Shown here piece by piece: positions 12,850 through 24,527 of a DNA stretch of 64,000 nt; within the stretch, counting starts at the first letter, position 1, and each line of letters starts with the position of its first letter. The stretch is from Isoetes taiwanensis (Eukaryota > Streptophyta > Lycopodiopsida > Isoetales > Isoetaceae). Location of the stretch: assembly GCA_021234155.1 (NCBI GenBank), contig JAJEKV010000020.1, forward strand, positions 7,180,563 to 7,244,562, in the 5' to 3' direction. The notes beneath the pieces are model-generated. The model ran no database searches. It had not been told where the DNA came from and was given only the letters and a program-made list of their open reading frames with translations. Made by a program: the position numbers and the translations under genes.

Positions 12850-13540
12850 TGCTGAGCGTAGCTGTTATTGTTATGGTGCAGAAAATTGTCTCCCTTGGGA
12901 CATTTAATCACAATTTTCTTCGTCCACTAGGTATATGAGCCCATGTTTGGGCATGCATATCATTATATATACAAGAAATTTATCGCGGCTGCCAAGGCCG
13001 CCATGAACATTTCTCTTTACCAAACATATTAATTCTGGACATGTGATATCTAAAGCAATGCCTACGCTTGAAGATTTTGAACCGCCATATGTGGCAAGAC
13101 ATCCAAAAGCACACAAGCATTCATTTATAAAATTACCTCGATGAAATTAGCTCAAGAGATATAGTAAACATGTGGCTACGACATGTGGCTACGACATTTA
13201 AGGACATGGGTGTATTTATATGGGCTCAATGCAATTCCCCAATGAGATAGACCTCTTCGTTCGGTTCGTGAACTACTGGCAATTCTACTTTGATATACAT
13301 TCTTTTGTCATAGTCCAAAAGGTAAGGTTATTTAGGTCTTGTTATCCATCCATATCTCTTCATATTGCCCCATACGCCATAATCAAATATACTGAAGCTT
13401 GAATCCCTAAACTCTAAGGATTAGACTATAAAACAGGGATGTCGGCCAGTTTTAGGGACTCAGAAGACTGCTCTTCAATCCGATCTCAGCAACCGCTAGC
13501 CGCTCCAATTCCGACCTCTGCCGAAATACTATAAACATTC
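12850..13540. other. Right part of the Pack-type element, no gene recognised
   Basis: A 70-codon minus-strand frame at 12904-13116 overlaps a stretch (about 12985-13015) that is related, in inverted orientation, to 22842-22880 beyond the first GATA tract. It therefore looks like a dispersed repeat rather than a gene. Confidence 0.35.
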
Positions 13541-14005
13541 TATGGAAACCTCTGCTCTTCAATCCTCGAAAAATTGGGGAGGTTTCCATTAAAATATTTA
13601 AAAAAACAAAGGGCCGTAATTAATAAAGGCGGGTGTAATTAATAACGGCATGTTTACACAACCACCGAGGTGGCTATTAAAGAAGGTCGTGGATCAAGGC
13701 AGATCATGGAGGGTTTTTTTTACTAATTTTTATGGGAAACCTCCCCAATTTTCCATGGAAACCTCCTCTATTTTCGTATATAGAAACCTCCCCTGGTTTT
13801 CTAGGAAAGTTGGGGAGGTTTTCAGGGAAATGTGGGGAGGTTGCCATGGAAACCTCCCCTACTTTCCAAAATGGAAACCTCTCCAGGTTTGCCTGGAAAG
13901 TTGGGGAGGTTTCCGGGAAAATAAGGGAGGTTTCCAGGGAAAGTTAGGGAGGTTTCCACTGAAAGTGGGGGAGGTTTCCATGGAAAATTGGGGAGGTTTC
14001 CATTG
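13540..14005. repeat. Right subterminal repeat block (GGAAACCTCCCC motifs)
   Basis: About fourteen copies of GGAAACCTCCCC or its complement, spaced roughly 20-25 bp in the densest part (13735-14000), in both orientations. Long open frames here on both strands are by-products of the repeat. Arrays of this kind next to inverted ends are known as transposase-binding sites in several plant DNA transposon groups; that role is inferred here. Confidence 0.75.
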
Positions 14006-14697
14006 AAGTCCAATCCAAATCGGGCGTAGAAAAAACCATCGGCGTTTTGGGGTTAGGGTTTGAGATTTAAAATATCATTGTGCAATGGCAAGACACATTG
14101 TGTGTCTTGGTTTGGCCCACACAGCCCTAGGCTTCGAAATTGGTGGGGTTTTTCCCTGAAACATCCGGCAATTCTAAAAAAAAATTGCTAACAAAACAAA
14201 ATTTTTGGCCTTTTTTTTCATGCCAGTTTCATAAACTTTTCTAAGAATTTCCAGAAAACTACACTTGAATTCATGTATTTCCAGTAGTCATAATCCACAT
14301 TAGGGCGAGATTACTGGTTTTTTTTGCCTCTTTTCAAACCCATTATTCTATCTCCACTTTGTTATTTTGTCTCCACCATTCTTACTATTTCGGACTTATT
14401 TGAGTCTGATCATTTGTTTTTCCAAACTCACTATTTCAGTCACAGTTTGTAGCCACAGTTTACAACAGATTACAAGCACAGATTACAGAGTCCATAGGCA
14501 ATTTCTTTTTATAGCCATAGTTCAAACATAGATTACAAGCACTAACACACATTATAAGCAGTTTAAAACCCAGATAAAACTATATTTCGGAGTTCCATTT
14601 AGCAGTTTCAAAGTTTCACTTTCCATTTAAAACATTTTGAAATTCAAGAACATCATCCTTGATGTTTGTTCTTTAGTAATGAGCTTGAAATAACTCC

Positions 14698-16245
14698 AAC
14701 AAGCTGATTCATATCAACTCCACTAAAGTTAAAGATACAATTCGAGAAGCTACCTTGAATCACAGGTGCAGAATATCTACCAATTGCTTTTGCGCTCTCA
14801 GGATAAGCCTTGCTTAACTCATCAATGAGGCATCATATAGATCTTCATCAACTTCAATAACAGGTACAATGCTGCTAGGAATCTGCTTAGTCTTATCAGC
14901 TATCATTTCTCTAGCTGCAACACAAGAAGAACTACTCTCTATCGCTACAGACGACAATTGCGTACCTGTACTTCATCCTGAATTCTCTCGAATTCTCCTG
15001 CATTCTCCTGCGAAACTCCTGACTTCTGCTGCAAAACTGCCGACCCTGAATTGCCCTGGCGCAATACAGGACTTGCATTAGCATTCAACTGTTGAAGAGG
15101 ATTCCTATAGCCGATGATATTTTCCTTGGACACTTCATATGCAAGACACAATAATAGAAACAACATGAATATAAATAATAGAAAAAAACATTGGAAAAAA
15201 CATGTACTAAAATAATATTAAATAACAAAAACAAATAACAGAAAGAAAACAGAAGTAAAAGATAATGTAATAAGAAAAAATACCAGATAGGACGTCTTTG
15301 TATGCCCACATAGCTCCGTCGGCATTGATAGGTTGGCTGATAAGATTCATACATGCATTCACTTTAGACACTCGTGTTCGATCATACCTGCAAATAGAAA
15401 ATAGAAATTAAATAACCACAATAATTCTTACTTTTTGTAAGATGGAGTACTCTTATGACCAGTTATGCACATCCCAACATCGGAAGGAACACTAGCTGCT
15501 GCGAGACGAGACACCAAAGATACCCTGCCAGACTTGTTACAGATTTCCATTTCGGGATGGACAACAGGCGCCATTATGTTCAGCCACTTTGAAATGGAGT
15601 TACAACCTACATGCGTCACAACATACCAGACCTATGACTCCAATTCCTCGGAGCAGAGAATTTAAACTACAACATAACAATAAATTACGTCAATATAAAA
15701 AATAGACAAGAATAAAAAAAAGAATTATCAGAAGCAAAATACTTATGTTCCTGAAGGATATAGCTTCTCATTCTTCTTCTTTGCCATATTAAGAAATAAT
15801 GGCTAATGTGAATAACAAAAAATAAAACAAATTACAAAAAATAAAATCAATTACCTGTAGCATAAAATGCATCAGCATTTTATTCAGTTCCACCAAATTC
15901 AGCTTCTAGATCGGAATCGACACATCGAGACCAAAATCTTTACGGCACTCATCAAATCATCTTCTTGCCCAACTATTGACTGGCTTCGAACGATCCCGAC
16001 CGCCATTTAAAGCTTCAGATAGCAGATCTTCATCAAGTGGAAGCCACTTATCCTTTGGATCAGATTGCTCTTGCTATTCGTCGCTGCTCTCATCACCAAA
16101 CTCCGCTAGAATGCTTTGAGTCTCTTCTAAACTAACACGCATCAAAGAAGGATTTCCAGGCATCAAACAGAAAGAAGGCTTAGAATTTTCACCCATGACT
16201 AACATAAACAACAATAGTAATATCATTGTTGCTTCCATTATTGAT
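14698..16245 (-). pseudogene. Tyrosine recombinase (Crypton-like), copy A, decayed
   Basis: Minus-strand gene with introns, matching copy B over about 14046-16655. N-terminal exon (about 16240-15895) reads an acidic segment then KPVNSWARR, like the region before the DUF3504-type recombinase core. A small exon near 15800-15765 gives KKKNEKLYPSGT, which copy B lacks. The catalytic exon (about 15620-15440) gives SGRVSLVSRLAAA and TGHKS. C-terminal exons lie at about 15390-15290 and 15140-14700. About 630 bp of middle exons are missing relative to copy B. Stops interrupt the N-terminal exon, and the donor after the small exon reads ATAAGT instead of GTAAGT. In Crypton-type elements this enzyme cuts and rejoins DNA through a catalytic tyrosine. 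This copy is dead. Confidence 0.7.
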
Positions 16246-16659
16246 AGTTAATTGAAATCAGCAAACCTGTTGTTTCCATCAACAAACACCTGTAGTACAA
16301 AACAGAAAGTAAATAACCTGTAATATTAACCCAAATGTAAACAGAAAGTAAATAACCTATAATTTTTGTTAAGAACTACTTACAAGAAGTCGAGCAGTGG
16401 ACAGAATCTTCAAGAATCTTGGATACTGGCCGAAACCAAGAAAGTCGGAGAAGTTTCAAGAATTTTGAAGAAAAGTTAACAAATTACAGTCGAAGCAATC
16501 GCTCCAAACCAAGCTCACACTCGCCAAAACTTGCTACAAGTCGCCAGAATAAGCTCACACTGCTCCAAGCCAAGAAAATGGAAGAATCTTCAAGAAACTT
16601 CTTATTTTTTAACCAGAATCCTACCAAAACTCGCAAAACCAAGTTTACACTTGCCCAAC

Positions 16660-19600
16660 GGGCGTCAGGCATCAACAACTTATAAAGCAATATTCCTACT
16701 ATTACACTAACATTTAGATTGTCTACTACTTCAAATAATTGTTTTTGGGTCAGGTTGCTTTTTAGAATCAAGAACATTTTCATTGCCTTTTGCAAAAGTT
16801 GCTTGGGCTTTTAAATTGCTTTTAATTTTACTTTTTATGCTATTTTCTATGAATTCATCTTGATAATCCAAATTGCTTCCCATATTTTCCTCATAAAGGT
16901 TTCCTGCCATGTAACTCTTCCAAATTCTCGACATGTCTGTGCATGCCCTCGTTATTAAGAACTACAAGAGTAGGCATGAACCCACGATTTCCCAAATGTT
17001 CTTAATAGAATTTTCTATGAATTTGACCATGTCCTTGCAGTACATTAGCTCCATGGCTTCCAATGTTCCTAGTAGTAATGGTTGTACTAGCCCATTGTAT
17101 GTATCCCATGGCCTCTGAGTCTTTGTAGACATTAAAAAAATCTATTGTATTCTCCAAATGGGCACTCTACAGTACTGCTTTAGATGCGATCAATGGTGCC
17201 TTCTGCTATCACCCCTAGTGTGAAAAGTTTTTTTTTGTCTTTTTGAGTGCGCATTTTTTTAATGCATGTCCACCACAAACTAGTCTTTTTTTGTAACACT
17301 CTCCTAAATAGCTTTGTGATGATACCACTTACCATAATAGACAAATCAGCACTATTTGCAATATTCTCGAATAAGTGCTCCCATGAAAATAGACAACTAG
17401 CTAGGCTTTTCATTCATCTCAGCAGTTTTTCTACAATGGTATAGAGCGGGTTGCTGCACATCACAGGCTATCCAAAAATAAAAAACATTGGGAATGTCCA
17501 GTTATAACATCAGGGCCCCAAATAAAATTGTGTGCTACAGATGTTGGCTAGTGTACTTGCTGAGAGCTTATCGTCGGGATTAAAAAACCCCGCCCTTTCA
17601 GGTTTTTGAGGAAAAACCCTAGCGATAAAATCTCAGCAAGGGGCTTGGACAATGTAAGGCTGCTAAACGTTCCCACAAAAAAAAAAACCCACGCTCCACC
17701 AAGAATACCGAAAATCGTGCATCACTTCTGAACCTGCACATCACCAACAAAAAAAACAAATAGAGAAAAATCCTTGAGGGGGAGGGGGGCTGATCACGCC
17801 AAGTGCCACGCGACGTAAAAAACAATATTTACACCTCGCAAAAGCGAGGGATTGGTCACACGTGCCACATGACAAAAAACAACATTTACAGTAATATACA
17901 CATTACGGGAGGGTGGGTGGGAGTCAAGGGAACTGTTGAGAGAGGAGAAAAATCTGCAAGAAATAGCGATCCCAAAACGAACCCCCAAAAAATGCATGCA
18001 ATACATCATGAGAGAGATGCATGCTCGCCCATTCGAGAATATCGATCCGATAGCTCGGATCGATGACATTCTTGAACAAGTGCTCGCATGAAAATGGACA
18101 AAAGCTCCCGACAAAAAGAGAACTTCCTTATCAAAACGGGATCGAGGTCGAAGGTTGAAGGATGGCCAAAAAAGGGACAAGATTGAGGAAGAATATGTCA
18201 CGACATGAAAAAAGACGTCAAACTGGCAAATTAAGCAGGGAGAAGCTCCTCCCCTGTCTGGTATCAAAGAAAGAGAGTCAAGGGAACTGCTGAGAGAGGA
18301 GAAAACGCCGATGAGAAGTCGATGAAGAACTTGTAAGAAATAGCGATCCCCAGACGAACTAGGGCCCCAGAAAATGCATGCAATGCATGCATGCATGCAT
18401 GGGAGAGATGCATGCTTGCCCATTCGAGAATATCGATCCGATCGCTCGGATCGATGACATTACCATAATGGAATCTCGTGCTTTGCTCGTAAATATCTTC
18501 CACAAGAAACATTCTACATCCTTCGTAGTAAAGATATCCATTATGTCTCATTACATATTATTCATAGTTTCACCATCTAGAACATTACAACAAATTAACA
18601 TAGTCAAGTAGGAAACATTACAACAAATTAGCATAGTCAAATGAGAATTTCCTTGTGAAAATTCTTAAAGGAGATGCAATGTGCAAAACTTGCTCCAAAA
18701 CTGCTTTAGAACTGCCTTAAGCTCCTCTTTAATTGATGTTGCCATGTTATCTCCCATTTTGATTCTTTTTGTTTTGTAAACTGTAAAAATGCATTTTTAG
18801 TAGTACTATAAAACTTTTCTCCTTCATAAACTGCCATATCCGAGGTCATGCATTCGACATCTCGCTGTGAAAATGGCCACATATCGTTGTAAAGTTGGTG
18901 GGAAAGAACTACATCAGCCATGTATAGTGGTGGGGGCAGGACCTATGTGGGTGTGGTGTGGTGTATTGTAAAGTGCCCTACAAGCTATGACTTTCCTGGA
19001 CGTTACACCTCATCATTGTTGTTGTCGTCATCGTCGACGTTCTGCTTGATGGCTTGATGTTATTCCAAATGCCACAATTTCTGGTTTTTTCTAGTTGTCC
19101 CCCTTTGCTATGCCCAAAAACTTGGGATGCCACTAGCATCAAAGTATCAGTAAATAAGTGGTTGCTTTCTAAGATATCGCTTGGCCATTGCTACTCCTTA
19201 AAGAGCATTTTCCAAATGTATTCCATATATTCATGCTTTATCAACATTAATTCTAAGATGCCCTCTTTGTCTCATTGTCTGAGATCTTGTTCTAAGATAT
19301 ACATGGTCAAATATAGATTCACCAGCCATCTAGAAATCATGTATTATTATTATTATTGATTCAGGACTTCCAACAGGATAGTCTACTTCGCTCGAACCTT
19401 GCACCGTGGTGCAGGTGAAACCACTTGGCAAAGGTATAAATTGCCATGCCAAATGTCTGAGATAACTGTAGCAAAAACTTTCCCATGGCATTTTCTTATT
19501 TATCTGTGAAAGCTTTCTCACCTCCTACAGATAATTCTTTCAAACACAAGACATCTAGATATCTGAAAAAATATTAGCTTGTTTACTTGCCAGTCTCCCA

Positions 19601-19780
19601 TCACTAGCAGCACATTCTCTTTAAGAGTGAAATAAGGAACATCTTTTGCTAGATGCACAATGGATATGTCAAGCATTCTCATAGATCCCTTCCAGAACTA
19701 GAGGTGCAAAGTATAGTACTGCAAGATATACTATCAAAACAACAACCATAGAACCACATAGTAATTTAATACAAAACAAC
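16660..19780. other. No confident gene; unidentified exon-like frames
   Basis: Minus-strand open stretches at 16731-16934 and 17180-17413 have protein-like composition (for example HLFENIANSADLSIMVSG) but match nothing I recognise. A stretch near 17580-17700 looks like a plant 5' UTR on the minus strand (pyrimidine-rich, then CTAGGGTTTTT). These may be parts of one gene, intact or dead. Nothing else is supported apart from the tandem repeat listed separately. Confidence 0.25.
17928..18465. repeat. Diverged tandem duplication with palindromic core
   Basis: Sequence starting AGTCAAGGGAACTG at about 17928 recurs at about 18275, a spacing near 345 bp. Each copy ends in a GATCCGA..TCGGATC palindrome (about 18045-18065 and 18435-18455) after a run of ATGC repeats. 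The second copy has an expanded ATGC run. Confidence 0.65.
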
Positions 19781-19789
19781 AGTCATAGA

Positions 19790-20140
19790 GTGGAGCTGTA
19801 TAATTGGACCTATCAGTCCCACTTATTTAAGGTCTTGGTGGAGTCCGTCCTTCTATATGGGGTCCAAATTTGGGGTCTCGTAGTATCCCTTGCTACTTGG
19901 AATGACTTGGAGTAGGTGTAGAAAGTCTCTTTGGCACGGACACTGGGAGTGAAGTCCATAGTTCCCATATCAAATCCTATTGCAAAACATAGGTTTCTTG
20001 CCTTTTCAGAGGGCAACTCTTGATCGACGCATCGTCTACTTTCAGAAGATGGTCAATATGGATGACGTTCATCTCTCCAACTTGGCTTACACCGTGGCAA
20101 TGGGGCCACAACGCCTAAGGGAAAGGAGAGCTCAGTGCTT
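19790..20140 (+). pseudogene. LINE reverse-transcriptase C-terminal relic
   Basis: One frame reads LFKVLVESVLLYGVQIWG, the conserved segment after the reverse-transcriptase core of many LINEs. Frame-shifted sequence follows (about 19970-20110) giving IAKHRFLPFQRATLDRRI and YFQKMVNMDD. It resembles the corresponding part of the LINEs at 37.5 and 49.5 kb but is more distant. Broken by stops. Confidence 0.55.
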
Positions 20141-20199
20141 GGCTGGAGGAAAGTGTGTGTGGCACGATCTTGGCCCTCCATCTCATCCCGCATCTTAAT

Positions 20200-20295
20200 G
20201 GGGTTCTTTTAAAACTTTTTAGTTGTAGAGGGGACTTGAACCCTGGTCCATGCCCTCCAAACCCCCCATACTTAACAGTAGGCCAAGCATTAATT
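20200..20295 (-). repeat. tRNA-like SINE head
   Basis: On the minus strand a B-box-like GGGTTCAAGTCCCC lies about 40 bp after an A-box-like TGGCCTACTGTTAAG, followed by an A-rich stretch. This is the arrangement of a tRNA-derived SINE. The cloverleaf does not close, so it is not a working tRNA. Confidence 0.45.
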
Positions 20296-20339
20296 TATTG
20301 AAAAAATAAGAAGTCCATATACAATTAAACTAAATAATT

Positions 20340-21735
20340 GAAGGATCCTCTGAAATGTTCTAGAATGTTCTAGATAGCTCTTGCATCTCCTAGAATGTCC
20401 AAAATCTTCTAGAATGTCTAAAAATAGCAAGCTTTTTGAAACTTTACAAAAACTCAAAGTAAAATGTTCTAGAATGTTCCAGATGCCCATGGGCAAGGAC
20501 GTCGGTCTAAAAATAGCAAGTTGTTTGGAACTTTGTAAAAACTCAAAATAGAAGCACCTCAGTAGGTGTGATGGGTGCGACTCAACTTCTCATGGTGATA
20601 CTTTGGTCGATAGTAGGTCAGACAAAAGATAGAAAGTGTCGTGGAACTTTGCAAACACTCAAAATAGAATGTTCTAGAATGTTCCAGATATTCATGGGTA
20701 AGCACTAAGTCTATAAACAACCAGTTTTTGGAAACATTGCAAACACTCAAAATAGAATGTTCTATAATACTCCAGATGTTCATGGCAAGCACCTAAGTAT
20801 AAAAATAGCAAGTTTTTTGAAACTTTACGAAAACTCAAAATAGAATATTCTAGAATGTTCCAGATGCTAATGGGCAAGGACGTCGGTCTAAAAATAGCAA
20901 GTTTTTTGAAACTTTGCAAAAACTCAAAATAGAAGCACCTCAGTAGGTGTGATGGGTGCGACTCAGCTTCTCATGGGCGATACTTTGGTCAATAGTAGGT
21001 GTGATGGGTATGATAGGTGTGTGTAAACTTCACATGGGTGATACTTTAGAATTGGTAGTAGGTGCGAGTCAACTTCTAATGGGTGCGCCTTTGGAATCGC
21101 CAATACGTGTGAGTAAGCTTCCAATGGATGGTACTTTGGGATTGATAGGTTTTAGTAGTAGGTGTGTATAAGCTCTACAAAAGTGATGTGTTGAAATTGC
21201 AGTAGGTATGAGTGTGATACTTTTAAATTGGTAGTAAGTGTGAATCAACTCTTCATGGGTGATACTTTGGAACTAGCAGTAAGTGGCATTAAACTCCTCA
21301 TAAATTAAGAACTGAGTGTTGAGTACAGTAGGTGTGAGTAAGCTCCTAATGGATGATAGTTTGCAATTGATAGTAGGTTGAATAAGATCCCAACATGTAC
21401 TTTGAGTGTTTACAAAGTTTTCCAAAAACATCCTGTTTTTAGATTGAGGTGCTTACACATGAAAGAAAACTTTCTATATTTAGACTGAGGTACTTACATT
21501 GAACATCTAAAACACTCTAGCACATTCTAGAAGGTTCTAGAAACATCTAAAACATTTTATTTTGAGCATTTGCAAAGTTGCAATTAAAAAATTGCTATTT
21601 TTAGACTGAGGTGCTTGCCCATGAGCATCTGGAACATTGTAGAATATTCTATTTTGAGTGTTTGCAAAGTCTCAAACACTTGATTGCTGTTTTTAGACTG
21701 AGGTGCTTGCCCATGAACATCTGGAACATTGTTGA
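20340..21735. repeat. Fold-back array of AGAATGTTCTAGAATGTTCC-type repeats
   Basis: The left part (20340-20930) has about five diverged units of roughly 90-120 bp built from a GTTCTAGAATGTTCCAGATG core followed by CTAAAAATAGCAAG and AACTTTGCAAA. The right part (about 21390-21735) holds the same units inverted. The middle (20930-21390) carries tandem GTAGGTGTGA...GATACTTTGGAAT units. Overall it could fold into a long hairpin. No gene was found in it. Confidence 0.65.
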
Positions 21736-21739
21736 TTTT

Positions 21740-22560
21740 TTATGAAGATCAAGCGGTGGAGGTGTCAGAATGGCGATTAGGGTAAGGATCAAAACAATGC
21801 AGGGTAGAATGCTGAGGATAGAAATGGAAAAATGTTGTTTTTTGCGAAAAATCAGAACTGGGGGCACCAGAATGGGAAGAAGGGAAGAAATTTGGAGGAG
21901 TAAAAGAATGGACAACTGAGAGTAGAAAGTGGTAAGGGAATGCAAAAGCCTGTTTGAGTTCATTTCCTTTTGTTCCTCCTTCCCACTTCCTCCCGTAAGG
22001 GCTAAATCCTTGAATTAGGTGCATGGGTAACCATTAGGCAACCACTTCTTAATTCCCTGGCTGTAGACTACTCGATGGTAGCTCCCCAATCTAGAGGTGC
22101 TTTCCAAATTCAAATTCATACGTTATAAGGCATCTAAGACATTAATTTACAAGGGAGACACCAAGCATTCTTATAAGGGCAAACTACCAACTAAGCCTTC
22201 TTAGATATATGGCTTAGGACCACCGGAGTTGGCATCCAATTCATATTTAGAAAACGAAACGCCAAGCGTCCCCTATGTTACGTAACTTCTTATTATTCTA
22301 GGGCATAACATAACTTGCACCTTCTAGAGACACATGGTTATATAGAACTTGTGGATGTGATGCATAAAAACTAGTTTGAAATATTAGCTATGGCTTTAGA
22401 TTTTGGAACAGTTTCAATTGTGGGAAAGAATGCTTCACATTTTTGTCTGGCTTTGGTTATCCTACCACTTTTGGAGGTTCAAATTCCCCAAACATAGACA
22501 TGAGCATTGCAATTACTTCAACTTTCACATGTCTAGAACTGACATTCTTCCACCTTAATA
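21740..22560. other. No gene recognised
   Basis: Open frames at 21649-22024 on the minus strand are low in complexity and unmatched. Nothing else is supported. Confidence 0.35.
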
Positions 22561-22565
22561 TTCAG

Positions 22566-22728
<163 letters not shown>

Positions 22729-22784
22729 TATTTTAACGTCACGCCACTAGGCAGCATCCAACAGGACATGTGACCACACACCAC

Positions 22785-23569
22785 ACTACATTGCTCAGTT
22801 GGGCCCTGCCCTCAACCACTTTACATTGCGTCTAGTAGAGAGAAATGTTCGCGACGGCATTGGCCGCCGTGATAAATTTTTTGTAACTTAAATATGAAGA
22901 TATGACTACAAAGGTATGTTGGTTTGTTTCATTCAATTTATTAAGATTGGTTTGAGACTACAACTGGAGAGCAAGTAAAGATCGCACGTTCTCGTTGGTA
23001 TATATTCACAAGAAACTAATGGAATGATTGAGTTCTAAATTAAAGGTGATGTAATTTTGTCTAGGATTAAGCGGGGAAACGCACAGAGTCTAGTTTAACA
23101 AGGCAGATGGTAATATTAAGGGAAAATTTACCAAAATGCTCTTGCAGTTTGGCTTTTTTTTTTTCTTTTTTCCCCCCAAAATGCCTTTAATATTTCTAGA
23201 ATTACCAAAATGCCTTTGGTCAATATAAATATAGTATGTTGAATACACTATACATCATCAAATTTTTGTATTAACTAAAATACCTCAAGAAGCCAAAAAT
23301 GACGGTGGAGAGAGATACAAGTTCGTTGAAACGCAGAAGTGATTGCACATGCGCTGCTTCATTCGGAGGAGAATCCTCATGTAGAAGGTGATATATTGCC
23401 TCATACAATTTCTCCTTTCATTGGACATCTTCCAAAGCACCAAGTTTGTTGTAATCACGAGGATCGAGAAGCAATATAACTTGCACTTGTGGTCTATGAT
23501 TCAAAACAAAGCATATATGACATATTCAACAAAACTTGGACTTATTCAGATTTTATAGATAATACTTCA
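22785..23569. other. No gene recognised
   Basis: AT-rich sequence up to the target duplication of the LTR element. The segment 22842-22880 has an inverted relative near 12985-13015. Confidence 0.35.
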
Positions 23570-23574
23570 AGGAC

Positions 23575-24527
23575 TGTGACGCTCCCCCGAATCCATGCGA
23601 TGCTCCCATCGTATAAATACGAGAAATTCCCCTCCCATGGCGAATCCATCACCACGGAAAGGCCCTCCGTCTGACTCGGACCACTTGTGATGGCCAAGTG
23701 TCCGGGTGAAGGACACGGAGGTGTCATTCGTCCCACGCCTTCTATGGGAATCCTATATAGCGGAAGCGTACATACATGTTAGCACCTAGCAACAATTGAT
23801 ATGGTTTAAGGTTAATAACTAATAATGTTGCTCGGTGGGTGGCCTTGAATGGAACAATATTTATTGATATGATAAGTAAGAAAGTTATCCAGTATGTCTA
23901 AGCCTTGTTATTATAAAAAATAGAGCTAAAAATAAACCTTGACATTTATTTAGAAGCAAAAAGGCAAAAAAAAGGTGTTGTTACCTATAAATAGAAGGAC
24001 AATTTTGAGACGTGATATCTCCGCGACCACAACTCAGAAATCAGCAATCCTTACCTTGTTGGAAAGACCTTGAAGTCTAGTTTCCAAATTGTACTTGGTT
24101 GGCCAAATATTTCTTACGGTTTTAAAGTTATGCCTAGAAAGGTGCATAGGGGTCTAATTTGACTGCACAACTAGATCTGCTTCTTCCTATGTTGATGATG
24201 TGCCTAGCCTTACCTTCTAGTATCTTCTCCTGTTCCTTGCTTGATCATATCATTAGAAGGAGTTCATGTAACACCAGTGGTTGGTGGCTAGAAAGAGTTT
24301 GTCCTTCTTGCGGAGTAGCTTGACTTGGTGATATCTCTTCTAGTTGGTCCGGTTGGGTGGTAAAACGAGTACCCTGTGGTATTTTGCTTTCTAATAAATT
24401 GATGAATTTGCTGGAAGAATAGAGCATTCGTAACAACAATACTAGTAAGTAATATACCACCACGAAGGGTGGCCCATCATCATCAATATACTAACAACAG
24501 AATACCAACATAACAAAGTAAATACAC
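23575..24527 (-). repeat. Partial LTR of element A, first piece
   Basis: Begins TGTGACGCTCCCC next to target site AGGAC. A foreign segment of about 640 bp (about 23795-24437) interrupts it, since flanking LTR sequence rejoins as in the other copies. It is cut again at TACAC by element B and continues at 31642-31950. Confidence 0.7.

Larger units (their letters stand above)
8359..14043. mobile_element. Inverted-repeat DNA element with captured gene pieces (Pack-type)
   Basis: The insertion is bounded by GTTTTGG at 8352-8358 and again at 14044-14050, a 7-bp target duplication. The uninterrupted sequence is preserved near 41567. The ends are imperfect inverted repeats: from about 8371 inward and from about 14028 inward both read TACGCCCGA, then a related stretch, then AATGGAAACCTCCC. 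Both ends hold many copies of GGAAACCTCCCC in either orientation. Inside are ORMDL exons, a PPR piece and a 145-bp tandem duplication, but no transposase, so it is non-autonomous. The outermost dozen bases of the two ends match poorly. Superfamily is uncertain: the length of the duplication points to hAT- or Mutator-like. A solo LTR was inserted later at 11165. Confidence 0.7.

Noticed and set aside
13650-14013. 118-codon plus-strand frame with a complementary minus-strand frame, both repeating G-E-V-S or N-L-P-N-F-P units
   Set aside because: Produced by the GGAAACCTCCCC array; no promoter or splice context.
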